From Bradyrhizobium campsiandrae (GTDB lineage Bacteria > Pseudomonadota > Alphaproteobacteria > Rhizobiales > Xanthobacteraceae): DNA of 64,000 nt. The position numbers and the translations under genes are program-made. Within the stretch, counting starts at the first letter, position 1. Every line of letters begins with the position of its first letter. The notes beneath the pieces were generated by a model. The model was not told where the DNA came from. It searched no databases and saw nothing but the letters and a program-made list of their open reading frames with translations. The stretch is from positions 62,001 through 126,000 of the forward strand of contig NZ_JAANIH010000013.1 of assembly GCF_014529705.1 (NCBI RefSeq). The letters are read 5' to 3'. Shown one piece after another: positions 1-16,482 of this stretch.

Positions 1-647
1 TTGCGGAATCGCTCGGCGTTGAATTGGTGCTGCCTTGTGACGTCGAGGACATCACAAGCGTCGATGCCACCTTCGACGTGCTGCGTGAGAAATGGGGCAA
101 GCTCGACTTCGTCATCCACGCGATCGGCTTTGCCGACAAGAGCGAGCTGAAAGGCCGCTACGCCGACACCAGTCGCGAGAACTTTTCGCGCACCATGGTG
201 ATCTCCTGCTTCTCGTTCACGGAGGTCGCCAAGCGTGCCGCCGAGCTGATGACGGAGGGCGGCAGCATGATCACGCTGACCTTCGGCGCCTCGGAGCGGT
301 CGATGCCGAACTACAACGTGATGGGCGTCGCCAAGGCGGCGCTGGAAGCTTCCGTGCGCTATCTCGCGTCCGATTTCGGACCGCGCGGCATCCGCGTCAA
401 CGCGATCTCCGCGGGTCCCATCCGCACGCTCGCCGGCTCCGGCATCGGCGAAGCGCGTGCGATGTTCGCGTTCATGCAGAAGCATTCGCCGCTGCGCCGC
501 GGCGTCACGCTCGACGAACTCGGCGGCTCGGCGCTGTATCTCTTGTCCGATCTCTCCGGCGGCGTGACCGGCGAAATCCATTATGTCGATTCCGGTTACA
601 ACATCGTGCTGATGCCGCGGCCGGATGATCTGAAGGAAGTGGACTAA
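1..647 (+). CDS. fabI: Enoyl-[acyl-carrier-protein] reductase (NADH), 5' end outside window
   Basis: FabI reduces trans-2-enoyl-ACP to acyl-ACP, the last step of each fatty-acid elongation cycle in the cytoplasm. The open frame runs in from position 3 with no credible start, so about 55 N-terminal residues, including the glycine-rich nucleotide loop, lie upstream. About 214 residues are visible. They match the SDR fold of FabI rather than a generic SDR: the catalytic pair is Tyr-x6-Lys (YNVMGVAK), followed by RVNAISAGPIRTLA and a C-terminal GEIHYVDSGYN. The triclosan/isoniazid-target FabI subclass is characterised by this Tyr-x6-Lys spacing instead of Tyr-x3-Lys. The gene is followed by convergent minus-strand genes, so it probably ends its transcript here. 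Confident call; only the 5' end is unknown. Confidence 0.95.
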   Translation, partial: AESLGVELVLPCDVEDITSVDATFDVLREKWGKLDFVIHAIGFADKSELKGRYADTSRENFSRTMVISCFSFTEVAKRAAELMTEGGSMITLTFGASERSMPNYNVMGVAKAALEASVRYLASDFGPRGIRVNAISAGPIRTLAGSGIGEARAMFAFMQKHSPLRRGVTLDELGGSALYLLSDLSGGVTGEIHYVDSGYNIVLMPRPDDLKEVD

Positions 648-693
648 CAAGCCGCGATTGTCGACGCGCCTGAACAGCGGGGGCGCTGCATGC

Positions 694-712
694 AATGCGC
701 GATATGCGCATT
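694..712. terminator. Small inverted repeat after fabI
   Basis: AATGCGC, five bases, GCGCATT forms a 7-bp stem in the gap between convergent fabI and the GNAT gene. There is no T tract, so it is only a weak terminator candidate. Confidence 0.3.
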
Positions 713-723
713 CAAGGCTGCGC

Positions 724-1188
724 CTACACGCGAGTGTCTGCTCTTTTCCACCGGTAGCATTTCATCGTGAAACCCGTGACCGGCGATATCTCTTCCTTCT
801 CGAACACAAAGCCTTCGCGCTCGTACCAGCGCCAGGCCTTTTCGTTCTCGCGGACGCAGCGCAGATGGATCTCGTCAGGCATGTGCGTTCGTGTGAAGGC
901 GAGCAGCTTCCGCCCAAGCGATTGTCCCTGGTAGGCGGGCCCGACGAACAGCATGTCGAGATAGAGCTTTGGCAGATGCAGTGCCAGCATCGCGGCGATC
1001 GTGCCGACGTCGTCGGCGACGAACAGCGTCCAGCCGTCCTCGATCTCGCGCCTGACGCGTGCACGCAGATTGGCCAGCAGGAAGTCGCTGGCTTCGGCCA
1101 GACCCGTCGAAACCCAGCTCTCCATCCAGACGCGGCCGATCTCATCATATTCGTCGGTGCGGGCGGGGCGGATGATGGGATCTGACAT
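724..1188 (-). CDS. GNAT-family N-acetyltransferase
   Basis: A 154-residue single-domain GNAT protein. It has the usual acetyl-CoA-binding region in its middle (FVGPAYQGQSLGRKLLAF, where the Q/R-x2-G-x-G/S-like turn binds pyrophosphate) and the late W-YEREGFV segment typical of the fold. The substrate cannot be read from sequence. I prefer the ATG at 1188 over an in-frame GTG one codon earlier. It lies six bases downstream of the oxyR stop on the same strand, so it is probably co-transcribed with oxyR, but no functional link to peroxide defence is evident. Confidence 0.8.
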   Translation of the reverse strand: MSDPIIRPARTDEYDEIGRVWMESWVSTGLAEASDFLLANLRARVRREIEDGWTLFVADDVGTIAAMLALHLPKLYLDMLFVGPAYQGQSLGRKLLAFTRTHMPDEIHLRCVRENEKAWRWYEREGFVFEKEEISPVTGFTMKCYRWKRADTRV

Positions 1189-1194
1189 CACGGC

Positions 1195-4398
<3,204 letters not shown>

Positions 4399-4405
4399 GT
4401 TGCTG

Positions 4406-4435
4406 CACCTCTCCCGCTTGCTTGCGGGAGAGGTG
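4406..4435 (+). terminator. Hairpin after katG
   Basis: A perfect 12-bp stem (CACCTCTCCCGC against GCGGGAGAGGTG) with a six-base loop begins seven bases after the katG stop and is followed by ACTTTTG. Probable katG terminator with a weak T run. Confidence 0.6.
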
Positions 4436-4441
4436 ACTTTT

Positions 4442-4511
4442 GTAGCCCGGATGGAGCGCAGCGCAATCCGGGACGCCGGTCCCGCATTCCGCTTCGCTTC
4501 ATGCGGGCTAC
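4442..4511. repeat. REP-like palindromic repeat (GTAGCCCG type)
   Basis: About 70 bases bounded by GTAGCCCG and its complement CGGGCTAC, with an internal imperfect palindrome around CCCGGATGGAGCGCAGCGCA. This resembles a widely dispersed intergenic repeat of proteobacterial genomes. It lies between the convergent ends of katG and pnp. Confidence 0.7.
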
Positions 4512-4534
4512 GGACTGGTCAACTAAGCGACACA

Positions 4535-4571
4535 AACAAAAAGGGCGGCCTTTCGGCCGCCCTTTCGTTTT
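4535..4571 (-). terminator. Strong intrinsic terminator of pnp
   Basis: AAAGGGCGGCC, loop TTTC, GGCCGCCCTTT: an 11-bp GC-rich stem. On the minus strand it is followed by a T-rich run (TTTTTGTTTG) sixteen bases after the pnp stop codon region; on the plus strand it ends CGTTTT, so it can also back up katG termination. Confidence 0.9.
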
Positions 4572-4586
4572 GCTGGTGCGGAGCGA

Positions 4587-6749
<2,163 letters not shown>

Positions 6750-6797
6750 AGAGGTCTTCTTTCATGGGTTCTCGAAAGAAGGGACGGCTCAGAAAAA

Positions 6798-6872
6798 CAA
6801 AAACCATGTCAAGATTGCAGGACGCTGATCGGAGCGGGCGATCAGCGTCCTGCGATCCTGCCATGGTTTTTG
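6798..6872 (-). promoter_or_regulatory. Nested inverted repeat in the pnp 5' leader (candidate RNase III/PNPase autoregulation hairpin)
   Basis: Two nested perfect inverted repeats: outer arms of 11 bases (CAAAAACCATG at 6798-6808 with its complement at 6862-6872) and inner arms of 15 bases (GCAGGACGCTGATCG at 6817-6831 with its complement at 6839-6853), separated by an 8-by-8 internal loop and closed by a 7-base loop. In the pnp transcript this gives a roughly 26-bp stem whose base lies 48 bases before the start codon. In E. coli, RNase III cuts a long stem in the pnp leader and PNPase then represses its own translation; an analogous role here is inference. On the minus strand the stem is followed by TTTTTCTGAG, so a terminator/attenuator reading is also possible. 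Confidence 0.6.
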
Positions 6873-7024
6873 GATGTCGGATGGCGTCCATCCTTTCGGG
6901 TCATACGGGCACCTTGCCCGTTGCGCCCAGCCGCCGGATTGCTGCTGGACTGTCAGTCGGCACGTTCACGAACACCGAACCTTTGGTCTTCGCGCCTCAT
7001 GCCCCCGGATGCGAAGCATCGCCC

Positions 7025-7073
7025 GAGCATGATCCGGAAAAGTGCGAAACCGCTTTCCGAAAAGATCATGCTC
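7025..7073. repeat. Palindromic repeat (GAGCATGATC type)
   Basis: GAGCATGATC at 7025-7034 is mirrored by GATCATGCTC at 7064-7073 around a core CCGGAAAAGTGCGAAACCG. This matches a roughly 50-base palindrome that I recognise as highly repeated in Bradyrhizobium and relatives. It lies in the rpsO-pnp gap. Confidence 0.75.
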
Positions 7074-7183
7074 AAACAAAAATCCAGAGTGCGACTGTTG
7101 TCGCGCTTTGGGCCCGCACCGGACGTACGCGTGAGCCTCGATCAAAAACCCTAAAATAAGCGCTTTCGCTCGAAACCACGCGC

Positions 7184-7207
7184 AAAAACGCGCGCCGGTG
7201 GCGCGCG
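7184..7207 (-). terminator. Intrinsic terminator after rpsO
   Basis: On the minus strand CGCGCGCC, loop ACC, GGCGCGCG is followed directly by TTTTTG. It lies ten bases after the rpsO stop codon and separates rpsO from pnp. It should end much of the rimP-rpsO operon transcript. Confidence 0.8.
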
Positions 7208-7216
7208 CAAGAACTC

Positions 7217-7486
7217 TTAACGACGAATGTTGTGCTTCTCGAGCAGCGCCTTGTACCGCGCCTCGTCCTTCTTCTTGAGATAGTCGAGGAGCGAGCGGCG
7301 GGTCGAGACCAGCTTCAAGAGGCCACGACGCGAATGGTTGTCCTTCACGTGGGTCTTGAAATGGCTGGTGAGGTTGTTGATGCGTTCCGACAGGATCGCG
7401 ACCTGGACCTCTGGCGAGCCGGTGTCGCCGGCCTTGGTGGCATTCGTCTTGATGACTTCCGCTTTGCGTTCTGCGGCAATCGACAT
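7217..7486 (-). CDS. rpsO: 30S ribosomal protein S15
   Basis: S15, an early-binding small-subunit protein that joins the central domain of 16S rRNA. The product is 89 residues, exactly the usual size, with the conserved [33 protein letters not shown] segment. I chose ATG 7486 over a TTG two codons earlier because it gives the canonical MSIAAERK start and has GAGAG about ten bases upstream. The start lies two bases after the truB stop, so translation is probably coupled to truB. It is last in the rimP operon before a terminator. Confidence 0.96.
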   Translation of the reverse strand: MSIAAERKAEVIKTNATKAGDTGSPEVQVAILSERINNLTSHFKTHVKDNHSRRGLLKLVSTRRSLLDYLKKKDEARYKALLEKHNIRR

Positions 7487-7488
7487 CG

Positions 7489-8610
7489 TCAATTTCTCTC
7501 GTTGCGACCGGTTGAGGCAGTCAAGCCGGTCAGGTTGAACACACGCTTGGGGATGATTTCGCCATTGCCAACTTCAGCAAGCGCCAAAAGACGGCCTGCC
7601 ACCGTGACATAGACTGTGCCGCTACTTGTGGGCGCATCCCGTCCGCGCAACAAAACGGCCTGGCCCCGATGGAGCCTTGCCGCATCAGCCCGAGTGACGG
7701 CCAGTGCCGGGATGTCGTCCAGCGCGGTCTCAACGGGCATCAGCGCGTCGGCGAGGCTTCCCTCGCCGGACGCGGCTCTATCGCACAAAGCCTCCAGCTG
7801 ATCCAGCGGAATCATGTCATTTTCGCTGAATGGGCCAACCAGGGTCCGCCGCAGCGCGCAGATATGGCCGTAACTGCCGAGAATCCGGCCCATATCGCGG
7901 GCGAGCGCCCGCACATAGGTGCCCTTGCCGCACTCGGCCTCGAACACGGCTCTGTTGTTATCTGGTTGATCTACAAGGGTTAAATGGTGAATCTCGACCG
8001 GCCGGGCGGCCAGTTCCACGACTTCGCCGTCCCGGGCGAGGTCGTAGGCCCGCTCGCCCTGGACCTTGATCGCCGAATAACGCGGCGGAACCTGCTCGAT
8101 CACGCCGGTGAAACGGGGCAGCAGGGCCTCGATGGCCTGGCGGGTCGGGCGCAGGTCCGAGGTCGCGGTGACCTGGCCCTCGATATCGTCGGTGTCGCGC
8201 TCCTCGCCCCAGCACACGGTGAAGCGGTAGCGCTTGCGCCCGTCCATCACGAAGGGAACCGTCTTGGTGGCTTCACCCAGGGCAATGGGCAGGCCGCCGG
8301 AGGCGAGCGGGTCGAGCGTGCCGGCATGGCCGGCGCGCTTGGCGTTGAACAGGCGCTTGAGCACGGCGACGGCCTGCGTCGAGGTCATCCCGATCGGCTT
8401 GTCGAGCACGACCCAGCCGTGCACGTCGCGCCGGTCGCGGCGCACCTGGTTGCCCTTCTGCTGCTTGGGCGCGCGCGGATCATTGTTGACGCGACGCGCC
8501 TCCTGTTGCGGCTGAGCATTGCCGCCGGCCTCCGCAAAATTGTTTTTCTGCAGATCGCGGGTGTCGGCCTCTTCGCTGCCGATCGTGCCGTGAGCCGGGT
8601 CCATCATCAT
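7489..8610 (-). CDS. truB: tRNA pseudouridine(55) synthase TruB
   Basis: Makes pseudouridine 55 in the T loop of tRNAs. The core has the nucleophilic Asp100 in [11 protein letters not shown], the [12 protein letters not shown] entry motif and [13 protein letters not shown]; a PUA-like region follows at the C-terminus. The chosen start (ATG at 8610, overlapping the rbfA stop as ATGA) gives 373 residues with a roughly 62-residue polar, low-complexity N-terminal extension not needed for the fold. Two further ATG codons follow immediately, so the exact start is uncertain by one or two residues. It lies between rbfA and rpsO as in many bacteria. Confidence 0.94.
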   Translation of the reverse strand: MMMDPAHGTIGSEEADTRDLQKNNFAEAGGNAQPQQEARRVNNDPRAPKQQKGNQVRRDRRDVHGWVVLDKPIGMTSTQAVAVLKRLFNAKRAGHAGTLDPLASGGLPIALGEATKTVPFVMDGRKRYRFTVCWGEERDTDDIEGQVTATSDLRPTRQAIEALLPRFTGVIEQVPPRYSAIKVQGERAYDLARDGEVVELAARPVEIHHLTLVDQPDNNRAVFEAECGKGTYVRALARDMGRILGSYGHICALRRTLVGPFSENDMIPLDQLEALCDRAASGEGSLADALMPVETALDDIPALAVTRADAARLHRGQAVLLRGRDAPTSSGTVYVTVAGRLLALAEVGNGEIIPKRVFNLTGLTASTGRNERN

Positions 8611-9050
8611 TGCTCTTCTTCCCGATTCGAATCCGGGTCCTGTTCCAGATTCTTGTCCAAGTCCTTCTGCACCGCAGGTGTTCGCAAAAGCTTCTCGATC
8701 CGTTCCGCTTCGTCGAATCGCTCGTCGACGCGGAAGCGAAGGTCAGGTGCAAATTTCAGGTTAACGCGCCGCGCGACTTCGCCGCGCAGGAATTTCTTGT
8801 TGCGATCGAGCGCAGCGATGACGAGCTCGGTGTCGCGGCCACCGAGCGGCATCACGTAGATTGTCGCGAGCTTCAAATCGGGCGACATCCGCACCTCCGG
8901 CACGGTGATGATGTGACCTTCGAGGTCGGCATCATGCACGCTGCCTTGCGCCAGAATATCGGCTATCGCGTGGCGAACCTGCTCGCCGACGCGCAGCTGA
9001 CGCTGCGAGCCGCCGGGCGCGGAACTCTTCTTCTGATGATGGCGCGGCAT
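8607..9050 (-). CDS. rbfA: 30S ribosome-binding factor A
   Basis: RbfA binds immature 30S subunits and helps 16S rRNA 5'-end maturation. The 147-residue protein has the single KH-like fold with the typical [19 protein letters not shown] start and the [14 protein letters not shown] and [23 protein letters not shown] segments. Its stop overlaps the truB start in an ATGA, indicating translational coupling. The ATG at 9050 is 155 bases after infB ends. Confidence 0.95.
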   Translation of the reverse strand: MPRHHQKKSSAPGGSQRQLRVGEQVRHAIADILAQGSVHDADLEGHIITVPEVRMSPDLKLATIYVMPLGGRDTELVIAALDRNKKFLRGEVARRVNLKFAPDLRFRVDERFDEAERIEKLLRTPAVQKDLDKNLEQDPDSNREEEQ

Positions 9051-9119
9051 GGTCGAAAATCACCTCGTCGTGCCCGCATTCGGGACACGAGCATTGTCGT
9101 TTGTCCTGATGAAACGAAC

Positions 9120-9158
9120 GGAGTGTGGATGGCCGGAAAAATCCGGCCATCGCACTCC
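9120..9158 (-). terminator. Hairpin between infB and rbfA
   Basis: Arms GATGGCCGGA and TCCGGCCATC around AAAA, extended by GGAGTG/CACTCC. The stem is strong but has no directly adjacent T run on the minus strand. It may be a processing or partial termination site inside the operon, separating infB from rbfA. Confidence 0.45.
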
Positions 9159-9205
9159 CGCAATTTCAGCTCAAAAAGATCCGGACGCTTCGGTAAGATT
9201 TGGAC

Positions 9206-11893
9206 TTACAGGGAGCGCTGGATCGTCTCCACGCGATAACACTCGATGACGTCACCGGCACGCATGTCGTGATAGTTCTCGAAGGCCATGCCGCATTCCT
9301 GACCGGACTGGACTTCCTTCACTTCGTCCTTGAAGCGCTTCAGCGTCGACAGCTTGCCTTCGTGCACGACGACGTTGTCGCGGATCAGGCGCACATTGGC
9401 GCCGCGTTCCACGGTGCCATCGGTGACGCGGCAGCCGGCAACCTTGCCGACCTTGGAGATGTTGAAGATCTCCAGGATCTCGGCGTTGCCCAGCATGGTT
9501 TCGCGCAAGGTCGGCGCGAGCAGGCCGCTCATCGCCTTCTTCACGTCGTCCACGAGGTCGTAGATGATGTTGTAGTAGCGGATCTCGATGCCGTTGCGCT
9601 TGGCGGCCGCAGCGGCCTCCTTGTTGGCACGAACCGAGAAGCCGATGATCGCGGCGTTGAAGCCTTCCGCCAGCGTCACGTCGGACTCCGAGATGCCGCC
9701 GACGCCGGCATGCAGGATGCGGGCTGCGACTTCGTCGGTGCCGAGCTTCTCCAGCGAGCCGAGGATCGCTTCCAGCGAACCCTGCACGTCGGCCTTGACG
9801 ATCAGCGGGAACTCCTTGCGGCCCGCCGTCTTCAGCTGCGACATCATCTGCTCGAGCGAGCCGCGCATGCCTGAGATCGAGGCCGCCGCGTTCTCGCGCT
9901 TCTGGTGCGCACGGTAGCTGGTGACTTGGCGGGCGCGGGCTTCGTTCTCGACGACCGCGAGACGATCGCCGGCTTCCGGCGGACCGTTGAAGCCGAGCAC
10001 CTCGACCGGGACCGAGGGGCCGGCTTCCTGAACCGTCTCGCCCTGGTCCGAGATCAGCGCCCGGACGCGGCCCATCTCGGCGCCCGCAACGATGATGTCG
10101 CCGACACGCAGCGTGCCGCGCTGGACCAGCACGGTGGCGACCGGACCACGGCCGCGATCGAGCTTGGCCTCGATCACGGTGCCTTCGGCCGGACGGTCCG
10201 AATTGGTCTTCAGGTCGAGGATGTCGGCCTGGAGCGCAATCATCTCGAGCAGCTTGTCGAGATTGGTCTTGTTCTTGGCGGACACTTCGACGTCGACGAC
10301 GTCGCCGCCGAAGGATTCCACCTGCACTTCGTGCTGGAGCAGCTCGGTGCGGACGCGCTCGGGCTTGGCATCGGGCTTGTCGATCTTGTTGATGGCAACG
10401 ATGATCGGCACCCGCGCCGCCTTGGCGTGGTTGATGGCCTCGATCGTCTGCGGCATGACGCCGTCATCGGCCGCGACCACCAGCACGACGATGTCGGTGA
10501 CCTTGGCGCCGCGGGCGCGCATCGCGGTGAACGCGGCGTGGCCGGGGGTGTCGATGAAGGTGATCTTCTTGCCGCTTTCGGGCGACACCACCTGATAGGC
10601 GCCGATATGCTGGGTGATGCCGCCGGCTTCGCCCGAGACCACGTTGGCATGGCGGAGCGCGTCGAGCAGCGAGGTCTTGCCGTGGTCGACGTGGCCCATC
10701 ACGGTGACGACCGGAGAGCGGGTCTCGGTGTCGGTGGAATCGTCGACCTGGTCGAACAGACCCTCTTCGACGTCCGACGCGGCGACGCGCTTGACGGTGT
10801 GACCGAGCTCTTCGGCGATCAGCTGCGCGGTGTCGGCGTCGATCACGTCGGTGATCTTGTGCATCGCGCCCTGCTTCATCAGCATGCGGATGACGTCGAC
10901 CGCGCGTTCGGACATGCGGTTGGCGAGTTCCTGGATGGTGATCGCTTCCGGAATCGTCACCTCGCGGACGAGCTTTTCCTTCGGCTCGTTCGAGGCATGG
11001 CCTTTCAGACGCTGGGTGCGGCGGCGGAACGAAGCGATCGAGCGCTCGCGAACCTCGTCGGCATTGAGGGCGGTGACGACGGTCAGGCGGCCGCGCTCCT
11101 TCTGCGGACCAGGCTTGTGGGTGGGTTTGGGCGCCACGACGGGGCGCGCGGCGCCGCCGGGGCCGCGACGGATCTGGCGCGGACCATCGTCCTCGTCCGG
11201 ACCGGCCGCGACGGCGGGCGTGCGGCCCACAGGGCCACCCGGCCGCGACGTGGTGGATGCCGGGCGGGCGGTCGTTGTCCCTGCCGGCCGGGTCGTGGTT
11301 TGAGCGGGACGCGGCGCGCTGGTCGCCGGGGCTGAGGGAGCTGCAGCGGGACGCGCGGCCGCCGCCAGCTGCTCGCCTTCGCCAAAACGCTTCTTGGCTT
11401 CGGTCTCGGCCTTGCGCTTGGCCTCTTCCTCGTGACGGTGACGCTCTTCCTCGGCCTTGCGGCGGGATTCGGCGGCTTCACGCTCGGCGCGCTCGGCGGC
11501 CTCGCGGACGGCGCGGCGCTGGGCCTCTTCCTCGGCCTGGCGGCGCTCTTCGACTTCGCGAACCTTGGCATCAGCGAGCGCGCTGGCGCGCGCGGAGCGT
11601 TCGTCCTCGGTCAGCGTACGCAGCACCACACCGGAGCCGGCGTTGCGCGGCGGTGCCGGGCGTGACGGGGCGGGCGTGGGCGCAGCCGGCGCCGGCTTTG
11701 CAACAACCGTCGGGGCCTGCGGCTCAGGGGTGCCGTCGATGCGGCGCTTGCCGCGCTTCTCGACCACGACCTGCTTGCTGCGGCCATGGCTGAAGCTCTG
11801 GCGCACAGTGCCCGTTTCGACGCGCGGCTTGAGCGATAGCGTCTTGCTCGGAACGCTCAGCTTCTTGTCGTCTGGGGTCTTGGTATCAACCAT
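9206..11893 (-). CDS. infB: Translation initiation factor IF-2
   Basis: GTPase that places initiator tRNA on the 30S subunit and promotes subunit joining. The 895-residue product has a long Ala/Arg/Glu/Pro-rich, charged N-terminal region (to about residue 300), an IF2-N segment ([20 protein letters not shown]), the G domain with [15 protein letters not shown] near residue 400, DTPGHAAF and NKIDKP, then the domains II-IV that contact initiator tRNA. The low-complexity N-terminus produces long spurious open frames on the other strand. ATG 11893 has AGGA upstream. Follows ylxR in the standard nusA-infB operon. Confidence 0.97.
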   Translation of the reverse strand: MVDTKTPDDKKLSVPSKTLSLKPRVETGTVRQSFSHGRSKQVVVEKRGKRRIDGTPEPQAPTVVAKPAPAAPTPAPSRPAPPRNAGSGVVLRTLTEDERSARASALADAKVREVEERRQAEEEAQRRAVREAAERAEREAAESRRKAEEERHRHEEEAKRKAETEAKKRFGEGEQLAAAARPAAAPSAPATSAPRPAQTTTRPAGTTTARPASTTSRPGGPVGRTPAVAAGPDEDDGPRQIRRGPGGAARPVVAPKPTHKPGPQKERGRLTVVTALNADEVRERSIASFRRRTQRLKGHASNEPKEKLVREVTIPEAITIQELANRMSERAVDVIRMLMKQGAMHKITDVIDADTAQLIAEELGHTVKRVAASDVEEGLFDQVDDSTDTETRSPVVTVMGHVDHGKTSLLDALRHANVVSGEAGGITQHIGAYQVVSPESGKKITFIDTPGHAAFTAMRARGAKVTDIVVLVVAADDGVMPQTIEAINHAKAARVPIIVAINKIDKPDAKPERVRTELLQHEVQVESFGGDVVDVEVSAKNKTNLDKLLEMIALQADILDLKTNSDRPAEGTVIEAKLDRGRGPVATVLVQRGTLRVGDIIVAGAEMGRVRALISDQGETVQEAGPSVPVEVLGFNGPPEAGDRLAVVENEARARQVTSYRAHQKRENAAASISGMRGSLEQMMSQLKTAGRKEFPLIVKADVQGSLEAILGSLEKLGTDEVAARILHAGVGGISESDVTLAEGFNAAIIGFSVRANKEAAAAAKRNGIEIRYYNIIYDLVDDVKKAMSGLLAPTLRETMLGNAEILEIFNISKVGKVAGCRVTDGTVERGANVRLIRDNVVVHEGKLSTLKRFKDEVKEVQSGQECGMAFENYHDMRAGDVIECYRVETIQRSL

Positions 11894-11963
11894 TCAGCAG
11901 TCCTAATCCTGATTTATTCAGAGTTGTGCGTTGCCGCACCGTCCTATCGGGTCGTCGTGTCTC

Positions 11964-12647
11964 TCAGAAATCCTGGCCGGGCTTTTCGGCAGTCTTGTCA
12001 GCGTCCGCCATCCGGTATCGGACCAGCATCTGGCTACGTGACAGGAATGACTTGCTCGCCGGGCCCGCGAGCAGGGCAGCATGTATCACATTTGACCGGG
12101 TAAGTGCCAAATCCAATTCTACCGATTTCAGGGCAGTGATGACGGGAATCTGCGGCCTGATACCGCGATTTCCGGCATTTTGCCGTGCCAGCATGTCCAA
12201 TTTGCGGATTCCGTCCGCGGCCCCGTCGCTGGCGTGGATCAGGACCTCGACCGTGCCCTCCTTGAGGGCGCTCTCAACCTTGCCGAAGCCGGCGACGATC
12301 TGGCCCGCCTTGGCAGCAATTCCAAGGGCTTCGGCCACGCTCCTAACCAGGAGCGCCTCGATGTCGGCGGGAAGCGTCTGAGGAGTGCGCAGCTCGCGCT
12401 TGAAGGCTTTGCTAAACTGGTGACGCCGCACGGCTTCCGCAACCACCTGGCGCGAGGCGGTCACCCACATGCCGCGTCCTGGCAGCTTGCGCTTGAGGTC
12501 GGGAACTACCTCGCCGGTGGGCGATACGACGAAGCGGATCAGCTCGTCGATCGGCCGGACCTCGCGGCTGACCGCGCACATGCGCATGGTCGCGGACCTT
12601 TCGGCCCGCGGTCCATGGTCGAGTTCGCTGTCAGCGCTGGCAAGCAT
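11964..12647 (-). CDS. YlxR-L7Ae fusion RNA-binding protein
   Basis: A 227-residue protein joining two RNA-binding folds. Residues about 18-95 are a YlxR (DUF448) domain, with MRMCAVSREVRPIDELIRFV and the GRGMWVTASRQVVAEA motif. Residues about 100-195 resemble the L7Ae/L30e fold (LLVRSVAEALGIAAKAGQIVAGFGKVESAL, then VLIHASDGAADGIRKLDMLA). The fused form is common in alphaproteobacteria, whereas Gram-positive bacteria encode YlxR and YlxQ separately. It lies between nusA and infB, the usual place. Precise role unknown; a function in ribosome or nucleoid RNA transactions is inferred from context. Confidence 0.88.
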   Translation of the reverse strand: MLASADSELDHGPRAERSATMRMCAVSREVRPIDELIRFVVSPTGEVVPDLKRKLPGRGMWVTASRQVVAEAVRRHQFSKAFKRELRTPQTLPADIEALLVRSVAEALGIAAKAGQIVAGFGKVESALKEGTVEVLIHASDGAADGIRKLDMLARQNAGNRGIRPQIPVITALKSVELDLALTRSNVIHAALLAGPASKSFLSRSQMLVRYRMADADKTAEKPGQDF

Positions 12648-12670
12648 CCGGGCGACATCCTCCGTTGCCC

Positions 12671-14281
12671 TTAAGCCGGCTGATCTTCAGCCGCCTCGGC
12701 CTCTTCGGCCGGCTTGGCGAGGTCGGCTTCGGTGATCCAGCCGGCTTTGACGCGGGCCTGCATGATCATGGCTTCCGCATCGTCGCGGGAGACGCCGAGG
12801 CCGTCGAGTGCGCCGGCAAACTTGGTCTGCTCGCCGCCTTCCTTGCGCTCGGTCCAGCCGACCAGATCGTCGGTGGCGCAGCCGGCAAGGTCCTCGACGG
12901 TCTTGATGTCGTTCTCGCCGAACTTCACCAGCATCTTCGAGGTGACGCCGGGCACGTCCTTCACGGCGTCCTCGACGCCGAGTTCCTTGCGGCGGGCCTC
13001 GATCTCGGCTTCCTGCTGATCGAGATATTCCCGGGCGCGGCTCTGCAGCTCCTGCGCGGTCTCCTCGTCGAAGCCCTCGATGCCGGCGAGTTCCTTGAGG
13101 TCCACCATCGCGAGTTCCTCGACCGAGGTGAAGCCTTCGGACGCGAGCAGCTGGCCGACAACCTCGTCGACATTGAGCGATTCCATGAAGACGCGGGTGG
13201 AGTTCTCGAAGTCGGCCTGGCGGCGCTCCGATTCCTCCTGCTCGGTCAGGATGTCGATGTCCCAGCCGGTGAGCTGCGAGGCCAGGCGGACGTTCTGGCC
13301 GCGACGGCCGATCGCCAGCGAGAGCTGGTTGTTGGTATCAGGGACCACGACCTCGATGCGCTCGCGATCTTCGTCGATCACGACCTTGGAGACTTCAGCC
13401 GGCGCCAGCGCGTTGACCACGAAGGTCGCGATGTCGGGCGACCAGGGGATGATGTCGATCTTCTCGCCCTGCAATTCGTTCACCACGGCCTGCACGCGCG
13501 AACCGCGCATACCGACGCAGGCGCCGACCGGATCCACCGAGGAATCGCGGGAAATCACGCCGATCTTGGCGCGCGAGCCGGGGTCGCGGGCCACCGCCTT
13601 GATCTCGACGATGCCGTCGTAGATCTCCGGCACTTCCTGCGCGAACAGCTTCGCCATGAACTGCGGATGGGTGCGGGAGAGGAAGATCTGCGGGCCACGC
13701 GTCTCGCGGCGGACGTCGAAGATGTAGGCGCGGACGCGGTCGCCGTTGCGGAACACTTCGCGCGGCAGCATCTCGTCGCGGCGGATGATGGCTTCGCCTC
13801 TGCCGAGATCGACGATCACGCTGCCATATTCGACGCGCTTGACGACGCCGTTGACGATGTCGCCGATGCGGTCCTTGAATTCCTGGTACTGCCGGTCGCG
13901 CTCGGCCTCGCGCACCTTCTGCACGATGACCTGCTTGGCCGACTGCGCGGCGATGCGGCCATATTCCAGCGGCGGCAGGGTGTCGGCGATGGTGTCGCCG
14001 ACCTGGGCGCCCGGATTGGCGCGCTGCGCATCGACCAGCGAAATCTGGTTGGAGTGGTTTTCGACCTTGTCGACCACCAGCATGTGGCGCGACAGCCGCA
14101 GCTCGCCCTTCTTCGGATCGATCTCGGCGTGAACGTCAGTCTCGCTGCCGTAACGGGCGCGTGCCGCCTTGGCGATGGCATCTTCCATCGCCGCGATGAC
14201 GATGCCGCGGTCGATCGATTTCTCGCGCGCGACGGCGTCGGCGATCTGGAGCAACTCAAGTCTGTTGGCACTGACTGCCAT
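12671..14281 (-). CDS. nusA: Transcription termination/antitermination protein NusA
   Basis: RNA-polymerase-associated factor that controls pausing, termination and antitermination. The 536-residue product has the N-terminal polymerase-binding domain, an S1 domain (KDRIGDIVNGVVKRVEYGSVIVDLG), two KH domains (GACVGMRGSRVQAVVNELQGEKIDII and LAIGRRGQNVRLASQLTGWDI) and a C-terminal acidic, helix-hairpin-helix region (VDEVVGQLLASEGFTSVEELA; VTSKMLVKFGENDIKTVEDLA). AAGGAG lies seven bases before the ATG at 14281, and the gap from the rimP stop is two bases, so the two are coupled. Confidence 0.97.
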   Translation of the reverse strand: MAVSANRLELLQIADAVAREKSIDRGIVIAAMEDAIAKAARARYGSETDVHAEIDPKKGELRLSRHMLVVDKVENHSNQISLVDAQRANPGAQVGDTIADTLPPLEYGRIAAQSAKQVIVQKVREAERDRQYQEFKDRIGDIVNGVVKRVEYGSVIVDLGRGEAIIRRDEMLPREVFRNGDRVRAYIFDVRRETRGPQIFLSRTHPQFMAKLFAQEVPEIYDGIVEIKAVARDPGSRAKIGVISRDSSVDPVGACVGMRGSRVQAVVNELQGEKIDIIPWSPDIATFVVNALAPAEVSKVVIDEDRERIEVVVPDTNNQLSLAIGRRGQNVRLASQLTGWDIDILTEQEESERRQADFENSTRVFMESLNVDEVVGQLLASEGFTSVEELAMVDLKELAGIEGFDEETAQELQSRAREYLDQQEAEIEARRKELGVEDAVKDVPGVTSKMLVKFGENDIKTVEDLAGCATDDLVGWTERKEGGEQTKFAGALDGLGVSRDDAEAMIMQARVKAGWITEADLAKPAEEAEAAEDQPA

Positions 14282-14283
14282 GG

Positions 14284-15066
<783 letters not shown>

Positions 15067-15080
15067 TTAACGCTTGGCTA

Positions 15081-16478
<1,398 letters not shown>

Positions 16479-16482
<4 letters not shown>

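Noticed and set aside
8618..8640. tRNA-like GATTCGAATCC word
   Set aside because: It lies within the rbfA coding sequence and no cloverleaf can be formed around it.
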